A stretch of DNA of 36,161 bases from Candidatus Nomurabacteria bacterium (GCA_023267375.1 JAHFNJ010000009.1:1-36161); one strand, 5' to 3'. Positions 21,920 to 31,453 are shown, counted from the stretch's first letter. Program-made: numbers and translations. The notes: generated by a model from the letters alone, not told the origin.

Positions 21920-24253
21920 ATGTTAATCTCCATCTGGAAAAAAATAACAACAATAACACTTCTTGTCACTTTTATTGCTTCAGCTACTTTTTTCCCACCA
22001 AAACAGGTAGTGGCAATGGATCAATTTACCTTAGGTGTTATTAAGGGGGCAAGTAGTTGTCTTGCGGGACTCGGAGCAAATGCGGGGCTCAGTGCACTCA
22101 ATAAGATACTACTCAAGAAACACCTTGCTGAATTAGCAAAACAAAAAGCGGAAGAAAAAGCGGAGGAAGCAGCGGCAAAAGCAGCAGGGCTTTCAAAAGT
22201 GCCTGTCATATCGAGCGACATAAATGCGAAAATCGATAAAACAAATGAAGCCCTCAAGAAACAAACACAAGAAACAGAAAAAATTACCATGAAAACCTGT
22301 ATCGACGCAGTGGGACGATCGATAGCAGATGGATTGCTCAAAAAGATAACATTCGATACCATCGCTTGGATAAATACAGGATTTGAAGGCGATCCACTCT
22401 TTGTTCAAGATATACACAACTACTCTCTTAGTGTTACCCAAGAAGACCTGCGTTCAATAACTGAGTCAATCGGTTTTGACCAGGTAAATTTCCCTTATGG
22501 ACGAGATCTTGCAAGGGCTATCGCAAAATCCTGGGTGAACGGAGAAGAGGACTACTTAAAAAACAACGCGGCCTATAGTTTAAATAAATTTATTGGCCAC
22601 AACAAAGACAAAGAATTTGATAATAATTTTAGCGTTGGCGGATGGAATGGGCTAATTGGAAAAGCATTCTACCCAGGAAATAATCCAATTGGATTCCGTC
22701 TCGAAGCTTCGAAGGAGGTGATTCGAACCACAGCAAAACTCGATGAAGTAAATTCAAACCTTGGTTCAGTTTTGACCGACCTCAAACTGAACCAAGGATT
22801 TCAAAGCATCAGAAAATGCGTAAAGTCCAGTGATGGGACAAACGATTACGTGCATGATACTGCTCAGCAAAAGTTAGCAGAAGATGCTGTAAAAGAAGCT
22901 CAAGCGGGGGTAGATGATGTAATTGAACTTAAACGATTAGGAGGAGCTGATGATAATGACGTTGCCAACGCACGAGCAGTGCTTGCTGCACGGTTGAAAG
23001 AGGCAGGGAAATATAGTTGTGCAAGCGATGGATGGGAAGTACAAACCCCTGGTGGCTTTATTGCCGACAGACTAACAAGCGTCGTTGATATCCCACAGAA
23101 TCGTCTCTTGAACGCTCAAGATATTAATGAAAGCATTGCTGCAATTATGGATGCACTTATTTCAAAAATATTCCAAGTTGGAATTGTTAAACTGGGTGGG
23201 GGAGATTTGCTTCAAGACCAAAGCTACAAAGAATTGGGTGGGTATGGGAGCAACACCGGCTCAAGCACCCTAAATGGTGGATTTCTTTCAGATAATTACT
23301 CTTCAGGGGATGGTCCTCCAACCCAAAACCAGATTGATGATTTATATACCGTCATCAATAGACCAAACACGGGAATTATTCCTCAGCAACAGAAGTACAT
23401 AACTGCACTGCAAGATCAAAATATAGAACTAAACAAACTACTGCAGTTACTATACCAACTTGATTTCTGCATCCCGGGACCAAATCCTTCTTGGCAAGAT
23501 GGCGTAAAAACAATGGTTGATAACATCACACAGACATCCTGGGTACTCCATGATGGCGATTCACAGGCTGCTCGTGATCAGTATTTCCCAGATGAAATAA
23601 ACAATCTGATTGGGGTCAAACCAACAGGCATATCAACATCAAGTGATACAAAGAACTTTATGGATTCAATTATTGGGCAGTACGATGCCTTCATCAAATT
23701 AAATTATGAACCAGCCCCAACTGATGGTTCCATCTTAGAAGCACATGGATTAACTACGGGAGGCCAATCGCTGCGAGAAATTGCAAGGATCTCAGAATAT
23801 AAACAAAAAATTTCTGATAATGATGCTGAAATTAATAATACAAACATACACATACAAGATTTAATAACATTGAACAATAACATACAAGCAACCCAACAAA
23901 ACAATCTCCCAGTGTTAACATCATTTTTACTACAACTAAATGCAATGCTCCCAAACTTGGCATCAGAGGCCGATGTTGAGGCAGTTAACACAGAAACACA
24001 GTCATTTATAACAAGCACAAAACCTAATATAATTGCTTTTACAACAAGTTGCGAATCTATTGTTGGTACAAACGGTGGAGGTGCTTATTCTGGGATGAAT
24101 CGTAGACTACCTTATATACCGACTACTAGTGGGACTCAGTACACGCCACTCACAAATACCTACGCACCAGGAAAAGAGCTTAAAGATCTCTCGAGCCAAT
24201 CATTCCCAGGAAGCAATTTCAGCACTTTCGAGAAGCAATTGAAGGTCTACTAG
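21920..24253 (+). CDS. Large secreted T4SS-locus protein (CPR type), function unknown
   Basis: A 777-residue exported protein with a signal peptide (about 1-32, MLISIWKKITTITLLVTFIA). An Ala/Glu/Lys coiled coil follows at about 65-95. The central segment (ITFDTIAWINTGFEGDPLFV, about 144-163) and later blocks (LARAIAKSWVNGEEDYLKN; NAQDINESIAAIMDALISKI) are of a type I associate with CPR secretion loci near virB6-like genes, from memory. The C-terminal third is rich in Asn, Gln and Thr with a coiled coil around 625-665. A few scattered Cys could form disulfides. Position suggests an extracytoplasmic or pilus-associated component. No catalytic motif is visible. Confidence 0.75.
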   Translation: MLISIWKKITTITLLVTFIASATFFPPKQVVAMDQFTLGVIKGASSCLAGLGANAGLSALNKILLKKHLAELAKQKAEEKAEEAAAKAAGLSKVPVISSDINAKIDKTNEALKKQTQETEKITMKTCIDAVGRSIADGLLKKITFDTIAWINTGFEGDPLFVQDIHNYSLSVTQEDLRSITESIGFDQVNFPYGRDLARAIAKSWVNGEEDYLKNNAAYSLNKFIGHNKDKEFDNNFSVGGWNGLIGKAFYPGNNPIGFRLEASKEVIRTTAKLDEVNSNLGSVLTDLKLNQGFQSIRKCVKSSDGTNDYVHDTAQQKLAEDAVKEAQAGVDDVIELKRLGGADDNDVANARAVLAARLKEAGKYSCASDGWEVQTPGGFIADRLTSVVDIPQNRLLNAQDINESIAAIMDALISKIFQVGIVKLGGGDLLQDQSYKELGGYGSNTGSSTLNGGFLSDNYSSGDGPPTQNQIDDLYTVINRPNTGIIPQQQKYITALQDQNIELNKLLQLLYQLDFCIPGPNPSWQDGVKTMVDNITQTSWVLHDGDSQAARDQYFPDEINNLIGVKPTGISTSSDTKNFMDSIIGQYDAFIKLNYEPAPTDGSILEAHGLTTGGQSLREIARISEYKQKISDNDAEINNTNIHIQDLITLNNNIQATQQNNLPVLTSFLLQLNAMLPNLASEADVEAVNTETQSFITSTKPNIIAFTTSCESIVGTNGGGAYSGMNRRLPYIPTTSGTQYTPLTNTYAPGKELKDLSSQSFPGSNFSTFEKQLKVY

Positions 24254-24259
24254 CAATAT

Positions 24260-24442
24260 ATGGTCACTATCAATAAGAAATACCTCCCCTATCTTTGTGC
24301 TGGGGTCATATTTTTTGGTATTTTTTTTCCATTTGCTGGGCTTGTATTTGTAATTGTAATTTACTTCTTTGCACGAAAAGCACGTAAAGAAATGGAACAA
24401 GTAGGGAGGAACACTCCTTCTCTAAAAGGCACGGAAAAATAA
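24260..24442 (+). CDS. Small single-span membrane protein in the T4SS-like locus
   Basis: Sixty residues: a short basic start, a long hydrophobic segment at about 10-38 (YLCAGVIFFGIFFPFAGLVF) and a charged cytoplasmic tail (ARKARKEMEQVGRN). It starts six bases after the preceding stop without a Shine-Dalgarno, so it is probably translated from the same transcript. No family recognised. Its place between a secreted component and the VirB6-like gene suggests a membrane accessory subunit. Confidence 0.6.
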   Translation: MVTINKKYLPYLCAGVIFFGIFFPFAGLVFVIVIYFFARKARKEMEQVGRNTPSLKGTEK

Positions 24443-24493
24443 GGTCTCTCACCTTTATGTACACAGCACGATGACATATTTGTAAAAGAATAA

Positions 24494-24502
24494 TGATATA
24501 CT
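24494..24502 (+). promoter_or_regulatory. Extended -10 upstream of the virB6-like gene
   Basis: TGA-TATACT, predicted start ~24509. This gives a ~40-base leader to the ATG at 24549; the earlier in-frame ATG at 24507 would lie on the start site itself. Confidence 0.45.
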
Positions 24503-24548
24503 AATAATGTATACCATTTACGTATTGTCTCACTTTCGACTATCCAAA

Positions 24549-27500
24549 ATGAGGATCAGAAAAATTCTGCCATATATCGTCATAGTCATACTACTCTTCG
24601 GCATTTTTGTGCCGGCAAGTAAGGCATTTGCAGTTGATTTAGACGAGGCGTTTCCTGTAAACAAGGCCTCTTTAGCCCACGATAGTTCAAGTGATGACAA
24701 TTATATTACCGACAACGTGGACATCTCAGTTCCTGATAGAGTCATGCAGGACACGAGTGCTACCGTACAAATTCGAATTAAAGTAAGTGACGGTCCATGG
24801 CAAGATGGGAAGGATCAAACAGATGGTACTGGATTAAAACGCCTCGATGAACTAGATTCATTCAATTCTTGGGACTCCCTTTTTGGGAATGAAAACATTG
24901 GCGTCAACGCTCCACAGAAGGTTGGCGACGATGGTGTTTGGCTTGAAGTAACTGAAGTTGATAACCTCGTGGGTGACTGGCCAGGGCAAGATTCATACTT
25001 CCCGGAATTTGATACAGATAAAATGAAGATAATTCCGTTAAATAAGTTCGTCCTTGTTCCGCAAATTATAAACAAAGCTTCTACTCCCGTCATTACTATT
25101 ATCGTGACTGACCTAAAACCAAATACAAAATACGCGGTACGCGTATTACTCGATGAAGATGCTCCGGGAAAAGACCAAGCATACAGTGAGACCAAGGAAT
25201 TTACCACGCTTGCAAAACCAAACAATGAAGCCGTCCCGATCCAAGAAGGAGTCGGGGAAGATGGGGGAGTATTTGATTCAGAAGCAGCTTTAACCGGAGC
25301 TCTCGGTTGTACTGCTACCGATGTGGGGAGTTGGCTCACCGGCTGTATCATTGAAGCTGTCTATTATATTGTCTATGTTCCCTCGACATGGATACTCGAA
25401 GCGGCCGGAAGATTGTTTGATGTATTTGCGACACTGAGCCTAAGTACAACTATTTACCGCGACACGCCGTTCGTAGTAAGCGGTTGGCAAATTGTTCGTG
25501 ATATTGCCAACATCGCTTTTATTGTAGCCCTCATTTATATAGGATTTAAAACAATCTTAGGACTGCATAGTGGACACGACAAAACAACACTCGTAACAGT
25601 TATTATTATCGCGCTTTTGGTGAACTTCAGTCTTTTTATCTCACGAGCAGTCATTGATAGTTCAAACATATTCGCACTCATTTTCTATAACCAAATATCA
25701 ATAACTCCACCAGCAAGCGGAATGGAGCCACCAATCACACACACAGATGTGCAAGAAAAAAGTCTCTCGAGTGGACTAGTGAACGGATTGGGTATCCAAA
25801 AATTCTTTGGCGAGGATGCATATGAAAAGGTCAACGCCATGGGTGAACCACGCGCAACAGCAGCCCTCCTTATCCTACTCGGGATAATAGTCAACTTTAC
25901 CGCTATATGGATATTCTTCACGATGGCACTTGTTTTTATTGGGCGTATTGCTGGATTATGGATGTCGATGGTATTCGGCCCTTTTGCCTTCGTCTCATAT
26001 ATCCTTCCACACGGAGCAGGTATTTCGACATTCGGTTGGCGTGCATGGTGGCATGAACTTTTTAGTATGTCGTTTCTTGCTCCTATATTTATATTCTTTG
26101 TCTGGCTCATATTGAAACTCATAGAAGCAATGCAGGATGGTTTTGCTCTTGCTGCCGGTAATAATATTGGGGACTTCACCTCCTATATGATCCCGATTCT
26201 TTTACAGTTCATGATTATCATCGGATTATTGAAGGAAGCAAAAACATTAGCAGTGAAAATGTCAGGGGAGATCGGCGGACAGATGGTAAAGATGGCTGAA
26301 TCAGCAAAAGGCTTTGCATTGGGAGCCGTTGGGGCCGCAGCAACCGTTGGCGTTGGAGCAGCAGCCTTTGCTGGACGAAAAACAATTGGTTCATATGCTG
26401 AAAAGAAAAGCCAAGATCAAGATCTTATTGCAAAGTCAAAAGAAAAAGGATTTGGTGGATTTCGTGCAAAAATGCAACTTGCTGCAGCAGACTATGGCGC
26501 AAAATCGAGTTGGGATTTACGCCGATCTGCTGTGGGGGGCGGGTTAGGAACAATGCTTGGCAAGCAGGGTATTAGTATGGATAGTAAATACTTGAAGAGC
26601 TTTGGTGTAACTACCGCTACAGGCAAGGGAGGTCAGCGAGCAATTGAAGAAAAGAAAGCTCATGATTACGAAAAAGAGGCAGAGAGGTTGAAAGTAAATG
26701 ATGGCAACTATCAAAATTCACCGGAATACAAGAAACATCAGCAAGAAAATAGTCTCTACGAAGAAACCCAGTTCAAAAAGCGACAACAAGAAGAAGATGC
26801 AAACGGAAATATTAATTACACTCGAGTTGATTACGACAAAGAAAAGGGCGAGTTACGACAGAAAGATAAAGATAAGGCATCCGAGTATGAAAAGAAATAC
26901 GCCGACGAATTCGATACCAAATTTAGCGAGAGACAGAAAGCTGAAATGCTTAAAGGCAACAATAGTTACAGTCGCGCCGACTTTGAGAAGGAATTCAAAC
27001 CAGAATTTGAAAGTAAAAATGGCAAAGCACCACAAGCTCCACCAGGGGATGCACCTACCAAAGATAGTATCAACAAAGAACGCCTGGAAGCTTTTGCAAG
27101 TAAACTCCATGCCGGTGGTACTGATTTGATGGCAGCATTCAAACAATCAAAGATGGGTGAAGCTATTGCTGGCGGTGTAATGGGAGCAACGGGAGTAGGA
27201 GCTGGAGCGTATGGCCTCACGGGAACTGTTGCTGGTAAAGTCATCGGTGCTGCCGCTACTGGCCTTGGAATAGCGGGAGCAGTCCCAGTAGCTGGTGTTG
27301 CGGCATTAGCAGCTTGGGGGCATGCGGAGGGTGAAGAGCGCGCACGCCACCATGCGGCACACCACATAGAAGAATCGGCAGGAAAACTCAACAAAAATTC
27401 AGAAAATATCAAACAACACGAAGATCTCTTAAGCGCACTTAAGCAATACCAGAAAGAGAGCAATCAAGTCATTGAGGTTAAAGATGCCGATAATAAAACG

Positions 27501-27998
27501 ATGACTGATTCCCAAGGGAATCCAATAACAAAAGCACGCACCGAAGCATTGGAAATGCGCTCTGGAGATATCGATTCACGACTTGATATGCTCAAATACG
27601 AATTACGTTCGATTAATGAAAACCTAGCAGGAGAAAAAGACAAGTTGCGAAAAATCGATCCAGCAGATGCCGCAGGTAAAGCAAAGATTGAGAGTCAAAT
27701 AAATGCCTACCAAGATCAACAACGTGATGCTCTGTTGAAAAAATCAATGTACACCGTTGAACAAGTAAAAGTAAAATCAGAAATTAAGAAATATCAAAAC
27801 CTACCAGAGAGAATCGCAAACCAAACAGATAAGGTGGCAAACGCAAAAGAACGAGCATCAAAATCAAGCAAGAAAAGCGATCATCACGATGACCATGATG
27901 ATTACAAAGCTCCAACAGTTCATGCGCCAAAAGCTGAACATATCCCAAGCGGTGGTGGAGGTGGCGGCGGACATGATGATCATGGGCACGGACATTAA
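24549..27998 (+). CDS. VirB6/TrbL-like T4SS inner-membrane channel protein with His-rich tail
   Basis: A 1149-residue polytopic protein, by topology and context the VirB6/TrbL-like translocation channel of the CPR T4SS. A signal peptide (about 1-28, RIRKILPYIVIVILLFGIF) and an external beta-rich domain (about 30-230, with LKPNTKYAVRVLL like an Fn3 strand) precede membrane spans at about 318-335, 347-372, 438-488, 504-528 and 547-568. A long hydrophilic helical region follows, broken by a Gly/Ala-rich stretch near 865-925 (AGGVMGATGVGAGAYGLTG). The tail is His/Asp-rich (SKKSDHHDDHDDY, then Gly-rich to HDDHGHGH) and could bind metal. ATG 24549 is preferred over 24507 for the clean signal sequence. 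Confidence 0.82.
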   Translation: MRIRKILPYIVIVILLFGIFVPASKAFAVDLDEAFPVNKASLAHDSSSDDNYITDNVDISVPDRVMQDTSATVQIRIKVSDGPWQDGKDQTDGTGLKRLDELDSFNSWDSLFGNENIGVNAPQKVGDDGVWLEVTEVDNLVGDWPGQDSYFPEFDTDKMKIIPLNKFVLVPQIINKASTPVITIIVTDLKPNTKYAVRVLLDEDAPGKDQAYSETKEFTTLAKPNNEAVPIQEGVGEDGGVFDSEAALTGALGCTATDVGSWLTGCIIEAVYYIVYVPSTWILEAAGRLFDVFATLSLSTTIYRDTPFVVSGWQIVRDIANIAFIVALIYIGFKTILGLHSGHDKTTLVTVIIIALLVNFSLFISRAVIDSSNIFALIFYNQISITPPASGMEPPITHTDVQEKSLSSGLVNGLGIQKFFGEDAYEKVNAMGEPRATAALLILLGIIVNFTAIWIFFTMALVFIGRIAGLWMSMVFGPFAFVSYILPHGAGISTFGWRAWWHELFSMSFLAPIFIFFVWLILKLIEAMQDGFALAAGNNIGDFTSYMIPILLQFMIIIGLLKEAKTLAVKMSGEIGGQMVKMAESAKGFALGAVGAAATVGVGAAAFAGRKTIGSYAEKKSQDQDLIAKSKEKGFGGFRAKMQLAAADYGAKSSWDLRRSAVGGGLGTMLGKQGISMDSKYLKSFGVTTATGKGGQRAIEEKKAHDYEKEAERLKVNDGNYQNSPEYKKHQQENSLYEETQFKKRQQEEDANGNINYTRVDYDKEKGELRQKDKDKASEYEKKYADEFDTKFSERQKAEMLKGNNSYSRADFEKEFKPEFESKNGKAPQAPPGDAPTKDSINKERLEAFASKLHAGGTDLMAAFKQSKMGEAIAGGVMGATGVGAGAYGLTGTVAGKVIGAAATGLGIAGAVPVAGVAALAAWGHAEGEERARHHAAHHIEESAGKLNKNSENIKQHEDLLSALKQYQKESNQVIEVKDADNKTMTDSQGNPITKARTEALEMRSGDIDSRLDMLKYELRSINENLAGEKDKLRKIDPADAAGKAKIESQINAYQDQQRDALLKKSMYTVEQVKVKSEIKKYQNLPERIANQTDKVANAKERASKSSKKSDHHDDHDDYKAPTVHAPKAEHIPSGGGGGGGHDDHGHGH

Positions 27999-28029
27999 AC
28001 AATCTTCCACACCAAACAAATAACCTTTC

Positions 28030-28038
28030 TGCTATAAT
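28030..28038 (+). promoter_or_regulatory. Consensus extended -10 (TGC-TATAAT), leaderless arrangement
   Basis: Perfect TATAAT with TGn, six bases before the GTG start at 28045. No -35 hexamer at normal spacing. Confidence 0.65.
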
Positions 28039-28044
28039 AATGGG

Positions 28045-30237
28045 GTGATTGCAATTATCTCAAGTGAACAACTGGCGGCTGCTTTCGAGAAACTTCCAGA
28101 AGATCTCAAGCGAGCAATTCTAGATGCCAATGTCGACAAAAAAATTGCCGATATCGGTCAGCGCAACCAACTCCACGTAGATAAAGTGGGCGCTTTAATG
28201 GTAGAAACAAACCTCCTCATGTTCGGTCTCGGACGTTCGGAAGATTTTGTTGCGCATCTTGAGAAAAATCTCAACATATCAAATGATCTCGCAAAGAAAA
28301 TAGCGGGGGAGATAAACGATGAGGTCTTTGAAAATATAAGAGAGGGGATGAAAAAAATCCAAGGAGTAGGAACTACCACAACACCACCAGCAATGGGCCT
28401 CGTTGCTTCACAAAAAGAAGATGCCCCCCTCAACACACAAGAAGAGATAGAGCTCAAAGAAAAAATAATCGACGATCTCAAACATCTAAAAACAGAAGAT
28501 GCACAAAAAGTCGAAATGGATATGATGTCAGCGGATGGCTCCATTAAGAAAGTACCCGTAACGCGACTTGAGTACGATAAAGACCGTACCGTAAAACTGA
28601 AAGTGATTCTTGATGACCTCGAGCGCCAAAGCCTTCTTATTGAAGACCGACTCATTGCAACCCAAAACGAAATCTTAGACCAAAATAGTTTACTGCGCGG
28701 ATACAACGAATCACTACAAAAAGCAGTGGCAGCAGGTGTATCCGATGAAGCAAACCAGTGGCGAGAAAAAATCGAAAATGCGCAAATGAAAGTAAAGGAA
28801 GCTACCTCTAAAGTATTTGATTGGCAAAACCAAAAAAATGCAGTCAATGCGCAATTAATGGCGGCAGCAAAGATGCGCATCGACCTTGAAAATAAAATTA
28901 GGAAGTACGAAAACGCAGATGCTGAAATTGCAGCAGTAAACAAAGAACTTCTTGCTCTCCGTGAACGAGCAAGGGGAGTGGGAGTACGTCATATTGAAAC
29001 ACCTACTCCATCTCCAGTGATCCCCGCAGTAATAAAACAAACAGAGAAGCCAAAAGAACAACCACCAGAGAAACGACCTGAACCGACTAAGGCACCAGCA
29101 ATACCCCCTGTTCAAGAACCTATACCAATACCGCAACAAAAAACCCAACCTGATGTACCAGTAAAAATACCAATTTCAGTAGTACCACAGGCTGAACCAG
29201 TACGTGTGTCGGTGACTGAAAAGATCCCAGAGAAACCGAGAGAAGTCCCTATTGCTACTCAGGTAGCAAAAATAATTCCAGTGACATCTGCTCCAAGCAC
29301 GCCTCCGTCTGTACCATTAGTAGAGCAGGTGGTCAGCGCCCTAAAACCAACTGATACTACCACCCCTACATCACAACCTGCTAAAAAGCTGGCTACTGAA
29401 GAAATAAAGAAAGAAGCAGCACCATCTGACACTGAAGATGAAGAGTTATCGAGTGAAAAACTACTCGAAGCCCTACAAAACCTGCCATGGCAAGTACAAG
29501 ATGCAGTTCTTGATCCTAGTATTAATAAAAAAATAGATGCTATTGCAACAGCAAATAATCTTTCAGTAGAACAAACAAGTCATCTTATCATTGAAACGAA
29601 CATGGTTCTCTTCCAGGTATCGACCGAAGAAGGATTCTCTTCACGAATTGAGAAAAGACTTAAAATACCAAAAGATGTAGCCGAGAAGATAAATAAAGAA
29701 ATGGATGCAGAAGTATTCTTCCAAATACAGAAAGCAATCGCTGAGGCAGCACGAGGAGCAGATCTTGAAGAAACAGAAGAGGAAGAAGAGGTACTCCCAC
29801 CCCAACAAGAAGAAGCTGTTGTACAAATCCCAAAAGCGCCTCCTCCTCCAGTAAAAGCATCGCAAACAATTGACCCTCTAGCAGTAAGCCTTACCGGAAT
29901 AGGAAGAAGGGAACAACGAGTACTAGAGACATCGGGAGTAGAGGTAGTCTCACAAGGAGAAGCACTCTCAATTCCTCTCCCTATGAACAAAAATAGTACT
30001 TCCATTAATGCCAAGTTCGAAACAGTTCCCGAGGCTCTCCGTGAAATTGAAGACGTCCCCTTTGCACCAGCTCCTTCAAAAGAAGCTATGGAATTAATTA
30101 AAGAAAAGTTGTCGGGAACCTTTTCTATCCCGCGTAAAGAAACCACGTATACACTTGGAACATTAGGGGGGAGTGCTCCAGTAAAAACACCTGCTTCACC
30201 TCCACGCGAGGATCCCTATAGAGAACCAATTACATAA
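28045..30237 (+). CDS. Coiled-coil protein with a duplicated ~100-residue domain
   Basis: A 730-residue, apparently cytoplasmic protein starting at GTG. Two homologous helical domains flank a long middle. The N-terminal copy (about 5-105) contains LPEDLKRAILDANVDKKIAD and VETNLLMFGL; the C-terminal copy (about 467-570) contains LPWQVQDAVLDPSINKKIDA and IETNMVLFQV. Between them are a coiled coil (about 130-310) and a Pro/Lys/Val-rich linker (about 320-455). The C-terminal 160 residues are acidic and Pro-rich, ending in a basic, Pro-rich tail. The duplication suggests a bivalent adaptor, perhaps in the cytoplasmic assembly of the T4SS-like machine encoded on both sides. No enzyme motif and no named family. 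Confidence 0.8.
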   Translation: MIAIISSEQLAAAFEKLPEDLKRAILDANVDKKIADIGQRNQLHVDKVGALMVETNLLMFGLGRSEDFVAHLEKNLNISNDLAKKIAGEINDEVFENIREGMKKIQGVGTTTTPPAMGLVASQKEDAPLNTQEEIELKEKIIDDLKHLKTEDAQKVEMDMMSADGSIKKVPVTRLEYDKDRTVKLKVILDDLERQSLLIEDRLIATQNEILDQNSLLRGYNESLQKAVAAGVSDEANQWREKIENAQMKVKEATSKVFDWQNQKNAVNAQLMAAAKMRIDLENKIRKYENADAEIAAVNKELLALRERARGVGVRHIETPTPSPVIPAVIKQTEKPKEQPPEKRPEPTKAPAIPPVQEPIPIPQQKTQPDVPVKIPISVVPQAEPVRVSVTEKIPEKPREVPIATQVAKIIPVTSAPSTPPSVPLVEQVVSALKPTDTTTPTSQPAKKLATEEIKKEAAPSDTEDEELSSEKLLEALQNLPWQVQDAVLDPSINKKIDAIATANNLSVEQTSHLIIETNMVLFQVSTEEGFSSRIEKRLKIPKDVAEKINKEMDAEVFFQIQKAIAEAARGADLEETEEEEEVLPPQQEEAVVQIPKAPPPPVKASQTIDPLAVSLTGIGRREQRVLETSGVEVVSQGEALSIPLPMNKNSTSINAKFETVPEALREIEDVPFAPAPSKEAMELIKEKLSGTFSIPRKETTYTLGTLGGSAPVKTPASPPREDPYREPIT

Positions 30238-30279
30238 TGAAACAAACCCACTCTCGAGTGGGTTTGTTTCATTATGTAA
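30230..30279 (+). terminator. Terminator hairpin with a 23-bp perfect stem
   Basis: Arms 30230-30252 and 30257-30279 pair perfectly around CTCG. The core AAACCCACT/AGTGGGTTT followed by GTTT resembles a terminator, but the stem extends outward over the last codons and stop of the upstream gene. Confidence 0.8.
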
Positions 30280-30305
30280 ATTTCTCTCATATTCAAATGT
30301 TTTAA

Positions 30306-30314
30306 TGTTATAAT
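30306..30314 (+). promoter_or_regulatory. Extended -10 (TGT-TATAAT) of the prgI-virB4 segment
   Basis: Consensus -10 eight bases before the ATG at 30323; predicted leader 0-2 bases. No Shine-Dalgarno. Confidence 0.6.
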
Positions 30315-30322
30315 GATAGGGT

Positions 30323-30724
30323 ATGCAATTTCGTGTCCCACAATTCATCGACGTCGAAGATAAGATTTTCGGGCCTTTTACGTTCAAGCAATTCCTCTAC
30401 TTAGCTGGCGGAGCGGGTATGTCATTTGTTGTTTATAAGACACTCCCGTTTCTTGTCGCATTTCTTTTGATTATACCTATTTTAGGACTCTCAGCGGCTC
30501 TCACCTTCACAAAAATTAACAACAAGCCATTTGCCGAAATACTCGAATACTATTTCCGATTTGTATTCCAGAGTAAACTCTATATTTGGAAACGAAGCCC
30601 AAAGAAAAAAGTAACGAAAAAAGAAGAGAGAAAAGAAGAACCGACACTTACCCCGCATTTTTCTGACAGTAGACTTAAGGATATCTCATGGAGTTTAGAT
30701 ATTCTCGATATTAATAAACAATAA
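30323..30724 (+). CDS. PrgI family protein (VirB3-like T4SS membrane subunit)
   Basis: A 133-residue PrgI-family protein, a small inner-membrane T4SS subunit that in Gram-positive conjugation systems sits beside the VirB4 ATPase in the VirB3 position. Typical features are the opening MQFRVPQFIDVEDKIFGPFT, two adjacent membrane spans at about 22-38 and 41-62, and the post-membrane motif NNKPFAEILEYYFRFVFQSK followed by a basic tail (WKRSPKKKVTKKEE). It is followed two bases later by the TraC-like gene and then virB4, the canonical order in CPR and Firmicutes systems. Confidence 0.9.
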   Translation: MQFRVPQFIDVEDKIFGPFTFKQFLYLAGGAGMSFVVYKTLPFLVAFLLIIPILGLSAALTFTKINNKPFAEILEYYFRFVFQSKLYIWKRSPKKKVTKKEERKEEPTLTPHFSDSRLKDISWSLDILDINKQ

Positions 30725-30726
30725 TC

Positions 30727-31395
30727 ATGGCTTTAAACGCACGAGCAACACAAGATTTTGTCCCTATAAAAGAGGTGCGCGATGGCATCATTCTTTTAAA
30801 GAGCGGAGAACTGCGCGCGGTTCTCATCGCTTCTTCAGTGAACCTCTCTCTAAAATCATACGAGGAACAGCAGGCAACAATCATGCAGTTCCAGACATTT
30901 TTAAATTCACTTGAATTCTCAACACAGATTGTTGTACAGTCACGCCGCCTTGATATCAGACCATATCTGCTCATGCTTGAGAACCGTATGAAAGAACAGA
31001 CGGAACCTCTCTTAAAAATCCAGACTAAAGAATATATTGAGTTCATCCGTACATTCACCGAAGCGGTCAATATCATGACAAAAAACTTCTTTGTTGTTGT
31101 GCCGTATTCAGCGCCAGCAATTTCCCCAGAATCATCACTGGCTTCCATGATACCCTTCTTCAACAAGAAAAAAACAAGCACCGGGAGCGCTAGTGGTGAC
31201 GCTAAAGCAGAATTTGAAGAAAAACGTTCACAGCTCGAGCAACGAGTTGGTGTTGTAGCACAAGGTCTTTCTCGTGTCGGTGTTCGTACTGTACAGCTGG
31301 GAACCGAAGAAGTTATTGAGCTTTTCTATAAAACATTCAATCCTGGTGATATCAGCCAGGGGATGAAGATAGACGGAGGGGTGCCAGAACGATAG
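30727..31395 (+). CDS. TraC-like / VirB4 N-terminal-domain protein
   Basis: A 222-residue soluble protein resembling the N-terminal, non-ATPase region of TraC/VirB4 proteins: IKEVRDGIILLKSGELRAVL begins the domain, with the helix-strand segment EEQQATIMQFQTFLNSLEFS and VVQSRRLDIRPYL following. In CPR genomes this domain is often a separate gene between prgI and virB4, as here. Residues about 135-180 are a Ser/Lys-rich insertion with a charged helix. It likely docks to the VirB4 ATPase at the inner-membrane base. The ATG follows the prgI stop by two bases, so expression is coupled. Confidence 0.8.
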   Translation: MALNARATQDFVPIKEVRDGIILLKSGELRAVLIASSVNLSLKSYEEQQATIMQFQTFLNSLEFSTQIVVQSRRLDIRPYLLMLENRMKEQTEPLLKIQTKEYIEFIRTFTEAVNIMTKNFFVVVPYSAPAISPESSLASMIPFFNKKKTSTGSASGDAKAEFEEKRSQLEQRVGVVAQGLSRVGVRTVQLGTEEVIELFYKTFNPGDISQGMKIDGGVPER

Positions 31396-31438
31396 CCACT
31401 ACTGGGCAATAGTTTTGTGTCTGCGTTCTATTTTTTAA

Positions 31439-31447
31439 TGCTATACT
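31439..31447 (+). promoter_or_regulatory. Extended -10 (TGC-TATACT) of virB4, leaderless arrangement
   Basis: Ends exactly six bases before the ATG at 31454. No Shine-Dalgarno, no -35 at normal spacing. Confidence 0.6.
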
Positions 31448-31453
31448 ATTCTC

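Noticed and set aside
26698-27129. 143-codon plus-strand frame inside the VirB6-like gene
   Set aside because: Out-of-frame Lys/Asn-rich reading within a hydrophilic coding region; no independent promoter or start signal.
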